Assembly (NCBI RefSeq): GCF_004382825.2
Contig: NZ_SDQO02000002.1
Span: 124,001-188,000 of the forward strand
Reading direction: 5' to 3'
Origin: Corynebacterium silvaticum
GTDB taxonomy: Bacteria > Actinomycetota > Actinomycetes > Mycobacteriales > Mycobacteriaceae
DNA: 64,000 nt
This document shows positions 55,859-64,000 of the stretch, in pieces. Both the position numbers and the translations under genes were made by a program. Every line of letters begins with the position of its first letter. Within the stretch, counting starts at the first letter, position 1. The notes beneath the pieces are model-generated. The model had not been told where the DNA came from. It ran no database searches and saw only the letters and a program-made list of their open reading frames with translations.

Positions 55859-57112
55859 CGAATGGTGTTTTCCTCTTGTTTTATTCCAACGTCGAGGTCC
55901 TCATAGTGGATGTCACCACGCAGAAGGCCGAGTCCTAGGTTTGATCGTGGTTGGTGGTAATAACTAATACTGGAAGGATTCTGCTTATAGCTGAATCCCT
56001 GGTGGAAACGGTAACCTCGCATAATCATTGGTTATATAACACAGAATGTTCATAAAAGGGCTTCTCACCGGTGGTTTCAGAGAAATAGGGAGGACAACCG
56101 TAAAGTGCCTTGTCAATGATGGTTTCATGGTGGCATTGACCTGGAAGGATAATGGAGTGCTGCCAAGCTGTGCATGAAGGGCTCGTTGAAACAGTATATG
56201 CTGACATCAGCACAGTGGGAGGTGCTTTTTGCAGCGCCTGCTCAATTAAAATGCTCTGGGCCATACAATATGCTTGTGAATAACGCTCCTAGTGGGATCC
56301 AATCAGATGATCATTGATATTCCTGTAGAAGCTTCGAAGTACCTCAGAAGATGCTTCCTTTTGTCACGTTCGAAGTCAGACAAATGAGAAGGGTAGGTTA
56401 GTAGCGGTTGCGAACTCTTTGAACGTTTGCTTTTTGTGAGATGCTCATGGGGTAGAGAATTACCAATGCATGCTCGAAATAGGTCTGATGTGTAAGTAAT
56501 GGTGAAGATGCATGGTGCATGAAGTTGAGTTTAGTTACCGACTGCTATTGGTGCTGGGGTATAAGTTAGCCGGAAGTCCTGAATTAAAAACTAGCTGTGA
56601 AGACTAACAATATCGAGTGCGAGTTCATGAATTTTCCAACGTGGGGTTGTGAGATGGATTTCGGTGTGATCATCAGGCTGGAGGAGTTACTATACCGATT
56701 TTATCGGGGACACCGAATTGTCACTTGACATTATTCATTGTGAGATTCGATATTTGAATCAAGCTGTTGCCAAGGATATGTTTTGTCAGGTAGGCGTGAT
56801 GATAGTGGGGATTCGTGAAGACGTCGATGTCGCGTGTTTACAGAGAATTTTGTAATGAAACAGTTGCTAGCCCAGTGATAGGGGAAATTTAACAGCTCTA
56901 GACGAAGTAATCTGGTGGGCTGTTTTCTGTAGAGGGTACGTGAGAAAACTACTACTGTGAAGTTTCTAGAGCTGTATGTTTGTCTGGGTAGCAAGGTCTA
57001 TGATCAACAAGAACGTTATGAGTTCGTTTATTGTATTTTGTTAATGTAAACGATGATTTGCGTGGGATTTTCTATAACTGTTGTTGAAACTGATGACAGT
57101 ATCGTTTCTGGT
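55859..57112. other. Decayed accessory DNA without an intact gene
   Basis: About 1.25 kb of AT-rich sequence with only short frames lacking start signals. A minus-strand fragment near 55990 (F-H-Q-G-F-S-Y-K-Q) faintly recalls an IS3-type integrase, not enough to name. No partner gene for the reverse transcriptase is seen. Confidence 0.5.
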
Positions 57113-57820
57113 TCACACGCTTAGCGCAATGATCGTCACCAGGGCGTTGTTGGCTGCATGGACGATAAACAGTGCCCACATCGTAGAAAACCACAGTCTG
57201 GCGAGCACCAGCGAGATCCCTAAGAAGAGTACGTACACCATGATCGCTGGTGAGATGTGGATCAGAGTGAATGCCAGCACTACGAGAAGCGAGGCAAGCT
57301 GTATCGGAATTTTAGTGGCTAACCAGTCGAGGAGGACGCGTCGGAAGATCACTTCTTCAAAGAAGGGGACAATGAGAACGGTTCCTGCGAGTAAGACGAT
57401 GGCCGCAATGGGGCCAAGGTGGAATCCCGTTGCGGTGCCGCCAGCTTCTTTGGGGGATAGCCCTAGTGATGTTCCGATGATTGCTGCGTTGATGCCTCCG
57501 ATCATGACGGTCAAGGGGAACCACCATATAAGGTGCCAGAGCGATCTGGTTGGAGGTATAAATCCGAGTTCTCGTCGTCCCCAGTTGCATCGTCGAATGA
57601 AGCCTAGGTAGAAGATCGCAATCCCTAGCAACAATGCTCCGAGCATGCCGCCGACAGCGATAAAGTCAGCTACCGGCGCCTGGATGCGCTTAGCCGCAAA
57701 ACCGGCGGAAAATCCTCCGGCTGCGGCACCTGTCATGATGCCGATCAGCAGGGCCATTGCCCATAACGCATGCACTGTGTGGGGAGCTGGCGAGATTCCT
57801 GCGTATCGGGTTTGGCTCAT
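57113..57820 (-). CDS. CPBP-family (CAAX-like) intramembrane metalloprotease
   Basis: The 235-residue membrane protein has about seven or eight helices. The CPBP/Abi signature is complete: F-F-E-E-V-I-F-R-R (EExxxR), then F-T-L-I-H-I-S-P with the second-motif histidine, and H-A-A-N-N-A-L. Such proteins cleave prenylated or membrane substrates or, in bacteria, protect against bacteriocins; the substrate is unknown. The product begins MSQTRYAGISPAPH. It lies at the right edge of the decayed island, in tandem with the rhodanese gene. Confidence 0.85.
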   Translation of the reverse strand: MSQTRYAGISPAPHTVHALWAMALLIGIMTGAAAGGFSAGFAAKRIQAPVADFIAVGGMLGALLLGIAIFYLGFIRRCNWGRRELGFIPPTRSLWHLIWWFPLTVMIGGINAAIIGTSLGLSPKEAGGTATGFHLGPIAAIVLLAGTVLIVPFFEEVIFRRVLLDWLATKIPIQLASLLVVLAFTLIHISPAIMVYVLFLGISLVLARLWFSTMWALFIVHAANNALVTIIALSV

Positions 57821-57847
57821 GTGAGTTTCCCTTCCGTTCCTAAGGCT

Positions 57848-58666
57848 TTACGTTGTTACGGGCAGGTCGCCGGGGCGTCCCCATTCGCTCCATGAGCCGT
57901 CGTATACTGCGAGTTCCTCGTATCCGGCGAGCGTGGCGGCGAGGATGATGACGCAAGCGGTGACGCCTGATCCGCAGGACGCGATGATTCTTTGTTTGTT
58001 GCCCAAGGCTTCGGAGAAGATCTCGCGGAGCTGCTGTGGAGGAAGCATCAGGTTGTTGCTTTGGACAGTCGTAAAAGGGATGTTGATGGCGCCGGGCATG
58101 TGTCCGGGGCGGAGCCCTTTGCGAGGTTCGGGTGCAAGACCGAGGAATCGTTCGTGGGAGCGCGCGTCGATGACGGCGGTGGGGGCGTCGTCAAGCAAGG
58201 AAAGCACGTGTTGTGCCGTGACAAAGTAGTCGGGCTGAAAGCGCGTGGTCACTGTTCCGGGTTCGGCCGGGGCACTGGGGCGCGCCACTGTGGGGAATCC
58301 GTGCGCTTGCCAGGCGGGGAGTCCGCCGTCGAGTACTGCGACATTGGGCAGGCCCATGGACTTCAGCATCCACCAGCCGCGGGGTGCGGAATAGATGCCT
58401 TGGTTGTCGTAGATGATGACGATGGAATCATCGTTGATCCCCAGCGCCCGCAGCTGCCGTTCGCACTCCGATTCTGAAATCATGGTGTGCGGCACATCGC
58501 TGTTGGGGTCGGAAAACGCGCCGTCGATGTCCATAATTTTGGCCCCGGGGATGTACTCGGAGTGGGGGACGGGAGTTGGGGCGAGGCTGATGCTGGCATC
58601 GAGGATCACTACATCTGTGCGTCCTAAATGCTGGTTGAGCCATTCTGCGGTGACAAGGGGGTACAT
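57848..58666 (-). CDS. sseA: Thiosulfate/3-mercaptopyruvate sulfurtransferase (tandem rhodanese)
   Basis: The 272-residue cytoplasmic enzyme transfers sulfane sulfur to an acceptor. Two rhodanese domains are present: the inactive N-terminal one (D-V-V-I-L-D-A-S, then P-G-A-K-I-M-D-I-D-G-A-F-S-D) and the catalytic C-terminal one (V-I-D-A-R-S-H-E-R-F-L-G, P-G-A-I-N-I-P-F), with active-site loop C-G-S-G-V-T-A. AGGAG five bases before ATG 58666 fixes the start; the longer frame upstream is not needed. It is separated from the CPBP gene by 27 bases. Confidence 0.9.
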   Translation of the reverse strand: MYPLVTAEWLNQHLGRTDVVILDASISLAPTPVPHSEYIPGAKIMDIDGAFSDPNSDVPHTMISESECERQLRALGINDDSIVIIYDNQGIYSAPRGWWMLKSMGLPNVAVLDGGLPAWQAHGFPTVARPSAPAEPGTVTTRFQPDYFVTAQHVLSLLDDAPTAVIDARSHERFLGLAPEPRKGLRPGHMPGAINIPFTTVQSNNLMLPPQQLREIFSEALGNKQRIIASCGSGVTACVIILAATLAGYEELAVYDGSWSEWGRPGDLPVTT

Positions 58667-58757
58667 GTGTTCTCCTGCCGGGGGTGCCGTTCGCTTGCAT
58701 GACACTGACCAAGATACGCCTCGCTCGGCTTGCCCATGCTTGTCGACGCCGCCCGCC

Positions 58758-59288
58758 TCAAGCAAACGATTGCGGTGTGGGGAGCCTGAATCGGTGCCAG
58801 CAGAAACCTAGAAGCGGCATCACGGTGTACACCACAGGGACGAGCGTTACCGCCATCATCAGGAGAGCGGCCCAGGAGGGTAGCTGCACGTGCGTGATGA
58901 GGAAAACGGCGGCAATAAAGACTGCCAGGGTTAGTGCGCTGTAGCGGGAGAAGATCTTTATTTGGCGGGTGAGTTTCTCACGCTTGGATTCGAGGCTGGT
59001 GTGGGCCGGGGTGGTGCCAGGTGGCGCTTTGAAGATATGAATGTCACTTGCGCTTAGGACGTGCGTCCAGCCGGCTGCGGTGAAAATATCGTAGAAGTCT
59101 TTGTGAGGATTGCGCTCGTAGACGAGGTCAAAAGTGGCATGCTCGGGTTCTCCGTCGGTGAAGGTCCATCCGTGCCCAGCAAGCCCAACTCCGGCGAGGT
59201 GCTTTCCTTTCGCCGCCATGCGGGAGAACATTTCCAGATCTTTGTTGGGGGAGAAGGCGAGTCCGCTTCCTAGTCGGGTGGTGTTCAT
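58758..59288 (-). CDS. DUF2812 membrane protein
   Basis: In this 176-residue protein the N-terminal ~90 residues match DUF2812 (G-K-H-L-A-G-V-G-L-A-G-H-G-W-T-F, then Y-D-I-F-T-A-A-G-W-T-H-V). Two membrane helices follow (about 118-138 and 143-163). DUF2812 genes are commonly paired with PadR regulators, as here: the start overlaps the padR stop (ATGA). The function is unknown; an envelope-stress or drug-response role is a guess from such pairings. Confidence 0.82.
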   Translation of the reverse strand: MNTTRLGSGLAFSPNKDLEMFSRMAAKGKHLAGVGLAGHGWTFTDGEPEHATFDLVYERNPHKDFYDIFTAAGWTHVLSASDIHIFKAPPGTTPAHTSLESKREKLTRQIKIFSRYSALTLAVFIAAVFLITHVQLPSWAALLMMAVTLVPVVYTVMPLLGFCWHRFRLPTPQSFA

Positions 59289-59608
59289 GATGTCTCCAAA
59301 ATTGAGTCGGCCATAGCGATGAGCTGGCGGCGGCGTTCGAGATTGGCGGTGAGAACCTCGTGTCCGTGGGTGGTGATGTGGTAGATGCGGCGGTTCTCGT
59401 CGGCGTCTACTTCAGTGATAAGGCTGGCTGCGGTGAGTTTTTTCAGGGTGGTGTACAGCGAGGCAGGGCCGATGTCGATGTGGCCGTGGCTTGCATCGTG
59501 AAGAAACTGCATTACCGCGTAGCCGTGGCGGGGTTTTGTGAGGGCTAAGAGGATGTGGACGGCGGCGTCGCTGAGGTTGCCGTTATTAAACCCGGAGCTG
59601 CGGGCCAC
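59285..59608 (-). CDS. PadR-family transcriptional regulator
   Basis: The 107-residue protein has the PadR winged helix: H-I-L-L-A-L-T-K-P-R-H-G-Y-A-V-M-Q-F-L, then I-D-I-G-P-A-S-L-Y-T-T-L-K-K-L and the wing R-R-I-Y-H-I-T-T-H-G. The start is GTG with AAGGAGG upstream. It probably represses its own operon with the DUF2812 gene; an AT-rich near-palindrome lies 28 bases upstream of the start. The ligand is unknown. Confidence 0.9.
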   Translation of the reverse strand: MARSSGFNNGNLSDAAVHILLALTKPRHGYAVMQFLHDASHGHIDIGPASLYTTLKKLTAASLITEVDADENRRIYHITTHGHEVLTANLERRRQLIAMADSILETS

Positions 59609-59635
59609 AATGCCCTCCTTTCATCGCATCGAATA

Positions 59636-59667
59636 TATCGTTAAATAATATATATAATTAAATGATA
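59636..59667 (-). promoter_or_regulatory. AT-rich near-palindrome in the padR promoter
   Basis: The half-sites TATCGTTAAATAATATA and TATCATTTAATTATATA (read from the two strands) agree at 14 of 17 positions. Placement upstream of the regulator suggests an autoregulatory operator. Confidence 0.4.
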
Positions 59668-59729
59668 GTGCTGTCCATGGGAAAACTCCCCCGAGGAGTT
59701 CGAGGGAGCTGACGTGCCCCCCGGAAAAT

Positions 59730-59807
59730 TGTCGTTTTTGAGAACGGTAGAAAACGCGTCCTGGGGTTTTAGAGACCCGATAGACGCTAGCGTTCTCAAA
59801 AACGACA
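59730..59807. repeat. Perfect 17-bp inverted repeat with 44-base spacer
   Basis: TGTCGTTTTTGAGAACG (59730-59746) is repeated inverted at 59791-59807. It lies between padR and the broken binding-protein gene in a non-coding stretch. The arms and size suit a small non-autonomous mobile element or a REP-like unit; it is too widely spaced for a typical terminator. Confidence 0.8.
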
Positions 59808-59834
59808 CAGTAGGGGGCTATTGCGCGTGATGGA

Positions 59835-60547
59835 CTATTTAAACGCGCCGGGGTAGAGCTGGCTGGCGATGTGCTTCACAGCTTTAACGTTTCCTTGTGT
59901 TCCGGGGAACATATCGGACGTGGATACTGAGATGATGCGGTTTTCGCGGACTGCCGGCATGTCCGGGAACGTCTTGGTCAGGTAGTCGCGCGTGGATTTT
60001 TCATGGTCTGCGTCATAAGCCGCAAAGACAATGGCCTCGGGGTTCTCGGCTGCAAGTGCCTCGGGGGTTAACGTTGAGGCGAAGAAATCGGAGAAGTTCT
60101 TCTGGTCTGGGGTGAAGACGTTGTCTGCTCCGGCGCGCTTGAGGATGTCATATTCAATGCCAGCGCCGATGGCTTGGAGAGTGTCGCCTTCCATGTAGAT
60201 CTGCGCGACGCGTAGTTTCTTTTGGTCTTTCAGCGCCTTTTCTACGCCTTCGAGCTCGGTTTTGCCTTATCCACGACATCATCAGGCAAGGCCTGCGCTT
60301 TCGCCTGAGCTTGTCCAACGATCTTTTCCGTCAGTCCTAGGCGGATCAGCAGTTCTGTCTGCGCTGGATGCATACCCACGAGGGCCTCGGGTGCTTTATC
60401 AAAGCTCAGTTCCCGACCGCAGTTGGATATGGTCACGGCTTTGGCTGCTGAGCTGGTGGGCGTTTCTGGTGCGGTCACGGAAGAACCACAAGCCGTGAGC
60501 AGCAGTGCTGTGGAAGTTACAACGATGAGGGAGTGAGAGATACGCAT
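59835..60547 (-). pseudogene. Siderophore/metal ABC binding lipoprotein with an internal out-of-frame deletion
   Basis: The first part (60547 down to 60242) has a lipoprotein signal (L-L-L-T-A-C-G) and the start of a Fe-siderophore-binding fold (F-D-K-A-P-E-A-L-V-G-M-H-P-A-Q-T-E). After D-K-A-K-P at about 60255 the frame is wrong and soon stops. The last part resumes in another frame (V-E-K-A-L-K-D-Q-K-K-L-R-V-A-Q-I-Y-M-E-G-D). It runs to a normal C-terminus at 59835. Compared with the usual ~330 residues about 280 bases are missing from the middle. The ATPase and permease genes beside it are intact. Confidence 0.85.
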
Positions 60548-60556
60548 TAAATATCC

Positions 60557-61327
60557 TTAAAGGCTGGAAGAAAGGGGAGTAAACGCGAGAACGGGATCTA
60601 CTGGCCCTGGGAGTAGGTGGGCGTTGATGGCAAAGGTCTCGCGGATGAGTTCTGGTGTGAGAACGTGTGAAGGGGTGCCCATGGCCACCACTGATCCCTG
60701 TTTGAGGAGGAGCACCTGGTCGCAATAGTGCATTGCAAGATTCAGGTCGTGCAGTGCTGCGATGACTGTGCCACCGCGAGAAGCCACGGTGGACATGAGC
60801 TCATGTTGGTGGCTGATGTCGAGGTGGTTGCTGGGTTCGTCGAGAAGCAAAGCTGGGGTGCGCTGGGCAAGCGCGCGGGCGAGGAGCACCCGTTGCCGCT
60901 GGCCGCCGGATAGCGTAGAGACCATGCGGTCCGCGAGCTCTACGACGTCGGTGGCGTGCATCGCCTCCTCCACGATGCGGACGTCCTCACCGGTGTCTCG
61001 GCCCAGGATCGAATGATGCGGGGCGCGCCCCAACATCACTGTCTCCTCAACGGTTAAATCGAAATCGGTGGGAGAATCCTGCAGCATGACCGCCACGCGC
61101 CGGGCAACCTCGCGCTGGGCAAGCGCGCGAACATCCTCACCTCCTAGTCGTACGGTTCCTGACGCGGGGTTAAGGCCGCGGTACACGGTGCGAAGAAGCG
61201 TGGATTTGCCTGAACCGTTTGGCCCCACCAGCCCGAGGATCTGACCAGATTCCACTGAAGCGCTGACTTGATCAACGACAGTCCGGCCGGATAATTCCAC
61301 GCTCACGCAATCAAATTCGATGTTCAT
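60557..61327 (-). CDS. Iron-complex-type ABC transporter ATP-binding protein
   Basis: The 256-residue FepC/BtuD-type ATPase has Walker A G-P-N-G-S-G-K-S-T, signature L-S-G-G-Q-R-Q-R, Walker B L-L-L-D-E-P-S and switch A-L-H-D-L. ATG 61327 overlaps the permease stop (ATGA). The same frame is open for another ~280 codons upstream, but that is antisense-phase sequence inside the permease gene and is not coding. It would energise uptake of a siderophore, haem or cobalamin; the substrate is unclear because the binding protein is broken. Confidence 0.88.
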   Translation of the reverse strand: MNIEFDCVSVELSGRTVVDQVSASVESGQILGLVGPNGSGKSTLLRTVYRGLNPASGTVRLGGEDVRALAQREVARRVAVMLQDSPTDFDLTVEETVMLGRAPHHSILGRDTGEDVRIVEEAMHATDVVELADRMVSTLSGGQRQRVLLARALAQRTPALLLDEPSNHLDISHQHELMSTVASRGGTVIAALHDLNLAMHYCDQVLLLKQGSVVAMGTPSHVLTPELIRETFAINAHLLPGPVDPVLAFTPLSSSL

Positions 61328-62430
61328 CGGCCATACCCCGCTTTCTCCGCGCCGCCCTGGCGCATAAGCCACAGGAAGAAGGGCGCACCAACAAAAGCGG
61401 TGAGGATGCTCAGCGGAACCTCCGTGGGGTGCGCGATTGTACGAGATAGTAGATCTGCTGCCATAAGAAAAGCCATGCCACCCAGTACCGTTACCGGAAT
61501 CATTCGGCGGTGATCTGCGCCCACCGCGATGCGCGCGATATGGGGGACAACAAGGCCCACAAATCCGATGCCGCCGGCAATAGCCACCACCGTCCCCGTG
61601 AGGACCGATGCTATGACCAAAAGAAGTGCGCGAAGTTTCGTCGCATTCACTCCTAAGGACATGGCAGATTCGTCGCCGGTCATAAGTACATTGAGATGCC
61701 TTGCCAGCACGTATGTCACCACGAGTGAAACAAGAAGCGCGACCAACGGTGCCACCACGCTGCTTAACGACGCCGCCGACACCGACCCCAACAGGAAGAA
61801 CATCACGCTCACCACATTCTGTGCGCTGGTGGAAATGGTGAGATAGCTTGTTATGGCACTCAATAGTGTGCCTAGAGCGACGCCCGCCAGAATCATGCGC
61901 GTAGGAGAAAGCGAGCCATCTTTCCTTGCCAGGAGCGAGACTGCGATGCATGCACATAGCGCGCCCAGGAATGCGGCGATGTGCAAGGGGAGGCCGCCAA
62001 GCGCTGCTGAACCAAAAACGATCACCAGCACGGCCCCCACGCTTGCACCGGAAGAGACTCCGAGGATATAAGGTTCTGCAAGGGGATTGCGCACGGTAAC
62101 CTGCATCAATGCCCCTGCTAGCGCTAGGCCGGCACCCGCAACCCCTGCCAGCAAGGTGCGGGGCAAACGGAATTGCCACACAGCCTGATCTTGCAGGGTG
62201 CTAAGGCTGCCATCGCTCATCCATGGCATGTTGGGAACGAGGTGTCCTGTCACTATTTGTGCAGCCTCTAAAAAGCTGACCTCAACGGTCCCGGTTGTTC
62301 CGGAAATGATGAGGAGAATGAGGATTGCGCACGTCAGGGCAGCGCAGAGGGCTCGTGTCTTGGCTGCTTGACGTTGGCGGGTGGTTCGTTGGTTACTGGT
62401 ACCCGCCGGTCTGTTGTTGAGGTGTTTCAT
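61324..62430 (-). CDS. FecCD-family iron-complex ABC permease
   Basis: The 368-residue permease has about ten helices. Signatures are F-R-L-P-R-T-L-L-A-G-V-A-G-A-G-L, M-Q-V-T-V-R-N-P-L-A-E-P-Y-I-L-G-V-S-S-G-A and G-F-V-G-L-V-V-P-H-I-A-R. ATG 62430 (MKHLNNRP) is used; a GTG at 62448 is an alternative. The N-terminus is basic (R-T-T-R-Q-R-Q-A-A-K). It is the first gene of a permease-ATPase-binding protein operon, with a palindrome in the upstream region. Confidence 0.87.
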   Translation of the reverse strand: MKHLNNRPAGTSNQRTTRQRQAAKTRALCAALTCAILILLIISGTTGTVEVSFLEAAQIVTGHLVPNMPWMSDGSLSTLQDQAVWQFRLPRTLLAGVAGAGLALAGALMQVTVRNPLAEPYILGVSSGASVGAVLVIVFGSAALGGLPLHIAAFLGALCACIAVSLLARKDGSLSPTRMILAGVALGTLLSAITSYLTISTSAQNVVSVMFFLLGSVSAASLSSVVAPLVALLVSLVVTYVLARHLNVLMTGDESAMSLGVNATKLRALLLVIASVLTGTVVAIAGGIGFVGLVVPHIARIAVGADHRRMIPVTVLGGMAFLMAADLLSRTIAHPTEVPLSILTAFVGAPFFLWLMRQGGAEKAGYGR

Positions 62431-62464
62431 CGCATCTTGGTGGGGCACCTGGACAATATTAAAC

Positions 62465-62483
62465 AGAAATGAATGTCATTTCT
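62465..62483 (-). promoter_or_regulatory. 19-bp palindrome upstream of the ABC operon, possible metal-repressor site
   Basis: AGAAATGA-ATG-TCATTTCT is a perfect 8-bp inverted repeat with a 3-base centre, 35 bases upstream of the permease ATG. The shape recalls Zur/Fur-type operators more than the DtxR box seen at fagD. Confidence 0.45.
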
Positions 62484-62532
62484 AATACTTTTTGGTGTGT
62501 CGTGCTGGTAATCGCGCTGATGATTAGGGGGG

Positions 62533-63915
62533 TTAGCCTCCCAGAATGACGAGTCGGGCGACGGTGAAATAGATGACGAGTCCTGTGCCGTCGACGATTG
62601 TGGAAATCATGGGACCGGATACCACGGCGGGGTCTGCGCCAAGCTTCTTAAGTATGAGCGGAAGAATGGATGCGATCAGCGATGACCACAAGCAAATACA
62701 CACCAAAGCAATGGCGACCGTGAGGATGACCGGTTGGATTACGCCCAGACTCCAAGCGCGAAGCGCCCCTAATAGGCCCATGGCTAGTCCTAGCAGCAGG
62801 CCTGTTCCCAATTCTTTAGTCAGCACTCGGCCGATGTCGTGGAGTCGTATATTCTCGGTGCTCATTGCTCGAATGAGAGTGGTGGTGATTTGGGTACCGA
62901 TGTTCCCGCCGGTGCCAATCAGTAGGGGAATGAAAAACGCCAGAGCGACCACTGCTTCTAACTCATCTTGGAAATAACGCAAGACGGTTCCCGTATACAT
63001 CTCGGCCAGGAACAATAGCGCCAGCCAGACTATCCGGACCCGCCAAAGCTCTTTTACTGAAGCCTGCCGGTAGGAGACGTCGAGAGGCGAAGCACCGCCT
63101 TGGAGAGCATTGTCCTCCCGCAATTCTGACTCGCGAATACGCGTGATGGAGTGTCGGGTGATCACCCCAAGGACATGGTCGGCATCTAGAACGGGGACTG
63201 AACCAGTGGGGGAGCGCCGGGCCACTTCTGCCGCCTGTTCCTGGTCGCTGAGAGGACCGGTTGACCAGGTTCTTAGCGTGGCGGCATCGACCATGACATC
63301 CTCAACTAGCGTCCCGTCCAGAGACGTGATGAGCGTTGCCGGAGCAAGCCATCCCACCACGTGCGTGTCGGAATCCACGATAAAGATGCCTTCATCTAAT
63401 GCTGCAGGGGCTTGTCGACATGCCTCCGCAGCTGCCCCGACATCTGAGTGCACGGGAATTTTGATTGCTTCCGGGCGTATCCAGGCACCCGCACATTCCG
63501 TGGGCCAGGCAAGCACTTGCGAGAGTACCGCCGAGGTGGACACGGGCAAGGCTGATAGGAGGTCGTCGACAAGCTCTTCGGAACTAATGCCTAGCTGCCG
63601 TAGCGTTTGTGCGGCGACATCGGTATCAAGCGTAACGACGAGCTCCGCGCACTCCCGTGGCGATAAAGCTTGCAGGATGCGGGCGGTTGCCTCGGGGCCA
63701 AGTGCCGTGAGTAAGACTCGGGCATTCTCTGGGGTTAGGGCTGTGGCCAGCAGGTATAGGTCGTCCGTGGAAAGTCCTGCGATAAGTGTGGTCACCGTGC
63801 TGTGCGGCATGGCTGCGAACCACTGTGCGGCAGCTTCCGGTGTGTGTGAATGCAGAATGTCCACCATTGAGGCATCTGCTGGTGGTGTAGTTGGTGAAAG
63901 ATTGCCCTGATGCAT
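62533..63915 (-). CDS. mgtE: Magnesium transporter MgtE
   Basis: The 460-residue Mg2+ channel has a cytoplasmic MgtE N-domain of superhelical repeats (about 20-135). Two CBS domains (about 145-270) follow, with V-V-G-W-L-A-P-A and G-S-V-P-V-L-D-A-D-H-V-L-G-V. The C-terminal part is five helices with the channel signatures P-L-L-I-G-T-G-G-N-I-G-T-Q and D-G-T-G-L-V-I-Y-F. The N- and CBS domains gate the channel by intracellular Mg2+. It is transcribed alone on the minus strand; no Mg2+ riboswitch is visible in the 85 bases available upstream. Confidence 0.94.
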   Translation of the reverse strand: MHQGNLSPTTPPADASMVDILHSHTPEAAAQWFAAMPHSTVTTLIAGLSTDDLYLLATALTPENARVLLTALGPEATARILQALSPRECAELVVTLDTDVAAQTLRQLGISSEELVDDLLSALPVSTSAVLSQVLAWPTECAGAWIRPEAIKIPVHSDVGAAAEACRQAPAALDEGIFIVDSDTHVVGWLAPATLITSLDGTLVEDVMVDAATLRTWSTGPLSDQEQAAEVARRSPTGSVPVLDADHVLGVITRHSITRIRESELREDNALQGGASPLDVSYRQASVKELWRVRIVWLALLFLAEMYTGTVLRYFQDELEAVVALAFFIPLLIGTGGNIGTQITTTLIRAMSTENIRLHDIGRVLTKELGTGLLLGLAMGLLGALRAWSLGVIQPVILTVAIALVCICLWSSLIASILPLILKKLGADPAVVSGPMISTIVDGTGLVIYFTVARLVILGG

Positions 63916-64000
63916 CGTGATCTCCCTCGTGCGGGTAGAGCAGATTCATCGATGGCGTAAAGCGCGGGTTTATTCCTGCGTGCAAGGCGAATCGATGGAC

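Noticed and set aside
61328..62179. Extension of the ABC ATPase frame to a 540-residue protein
   Set aside because: The added part lies inside the permease gene in another frame, and the ATG at 61327 has the usual ATGA overlap and begins the ATPase fold.

Overview
The window comes from a pathogenic Corynebacterium of the C. ulcerans / C. pseudotuberculosis / C. silvaticum group. The main evidence is an intact phospholipase D toxin gene (pld, 36986-37909) next to the fagABCD iron-uptake genes. Around them lies the usual actinobacterial origin-side gene order: dnaN-recF-dciA-gyrB-gyrA, tRNA-Ile/tRNA-Ala, cwsA-ppiA, crgA and pknB-pknA-pbpA-rodA-pstP-fhaB-fhaA. The number of broken genes suggests a lineage losing accessory functions. 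The species is an inference.

Layout. 1-8.8 kb: replication and topology genes (dnaN end, recF, dciA, gyrB, gyrA, DUF3566) with a small ribbon-helix-helix/Doc-like pair between the gyrases. 8.9-11.1 kb: tRNA-Ile, tRNA-Ala, a YwiC-like membrane protein, a secreted protein and a second identical tRNA-Ala. 11.2-14.5 kb: accessory DNA with an unrecognised 332-residue protein, a frameshifted HigB toxin and an intact HigA/ImmA-type partner. 14.6-17.8 kb: a glucose-family PTS operon with two of three genes broken. 17.9-20.8 kb: an intact sugar-type ABC transporter. 20.9-23.0 kb: cwsA, ppiA, rhomboid. 23.0-24.1 kb: a non-coding interval with a dense DnaA-box cluster and a 26-bp inverted repeat. 24.1-28.3 kb: an LPXTG-like surface protein, a HicB-like and an HTH protein, and an AT-rich empty kilobase.

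28.6-35.5 kb: a type I-E CRISPR-Cas locus in decay. cas1, cas2, cas8e and cas5e are open. cas3 is truncated and mutated, cse2 and cas7e are frameshifted, cas6e is absent beside an IS1249-like element, and the array is reduced to one 29-nt repeat. 36.9-42.0 kb: pld and fagABCD, with a good DtxR-like box between fagA and fagD. 42.1-51.9 kb: the cell-division and Ser/Thr-kinase cluster on the minus strand. 52.2-57.1 kb: tRNA-Leu followed by a decayed island holding an IS110 relic and a broken defence-type reverse transcriptase behind a hairpin-rich leader. 57.1-64 kb: CPBP protease, rhodanese, PadR/DUF2812, an iron-type ABC transporter with a deleted binding protein, and MgtE.

How it fits together. 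The housekeeping blocks are intact and tightly coupled (ATGA, TAATG and GTGA overlaps). Nearly all damage falls in accessory functions: CRISPR immunity, a reverse-transcriptase defence gene, a toxin, a PTS and a siderophore-binding protein. The pld and fag genes are kept intact. They converge on one shared terminator, and the fag genes carry an iron-repressor-like site, consistent with iron-responsive virulence.
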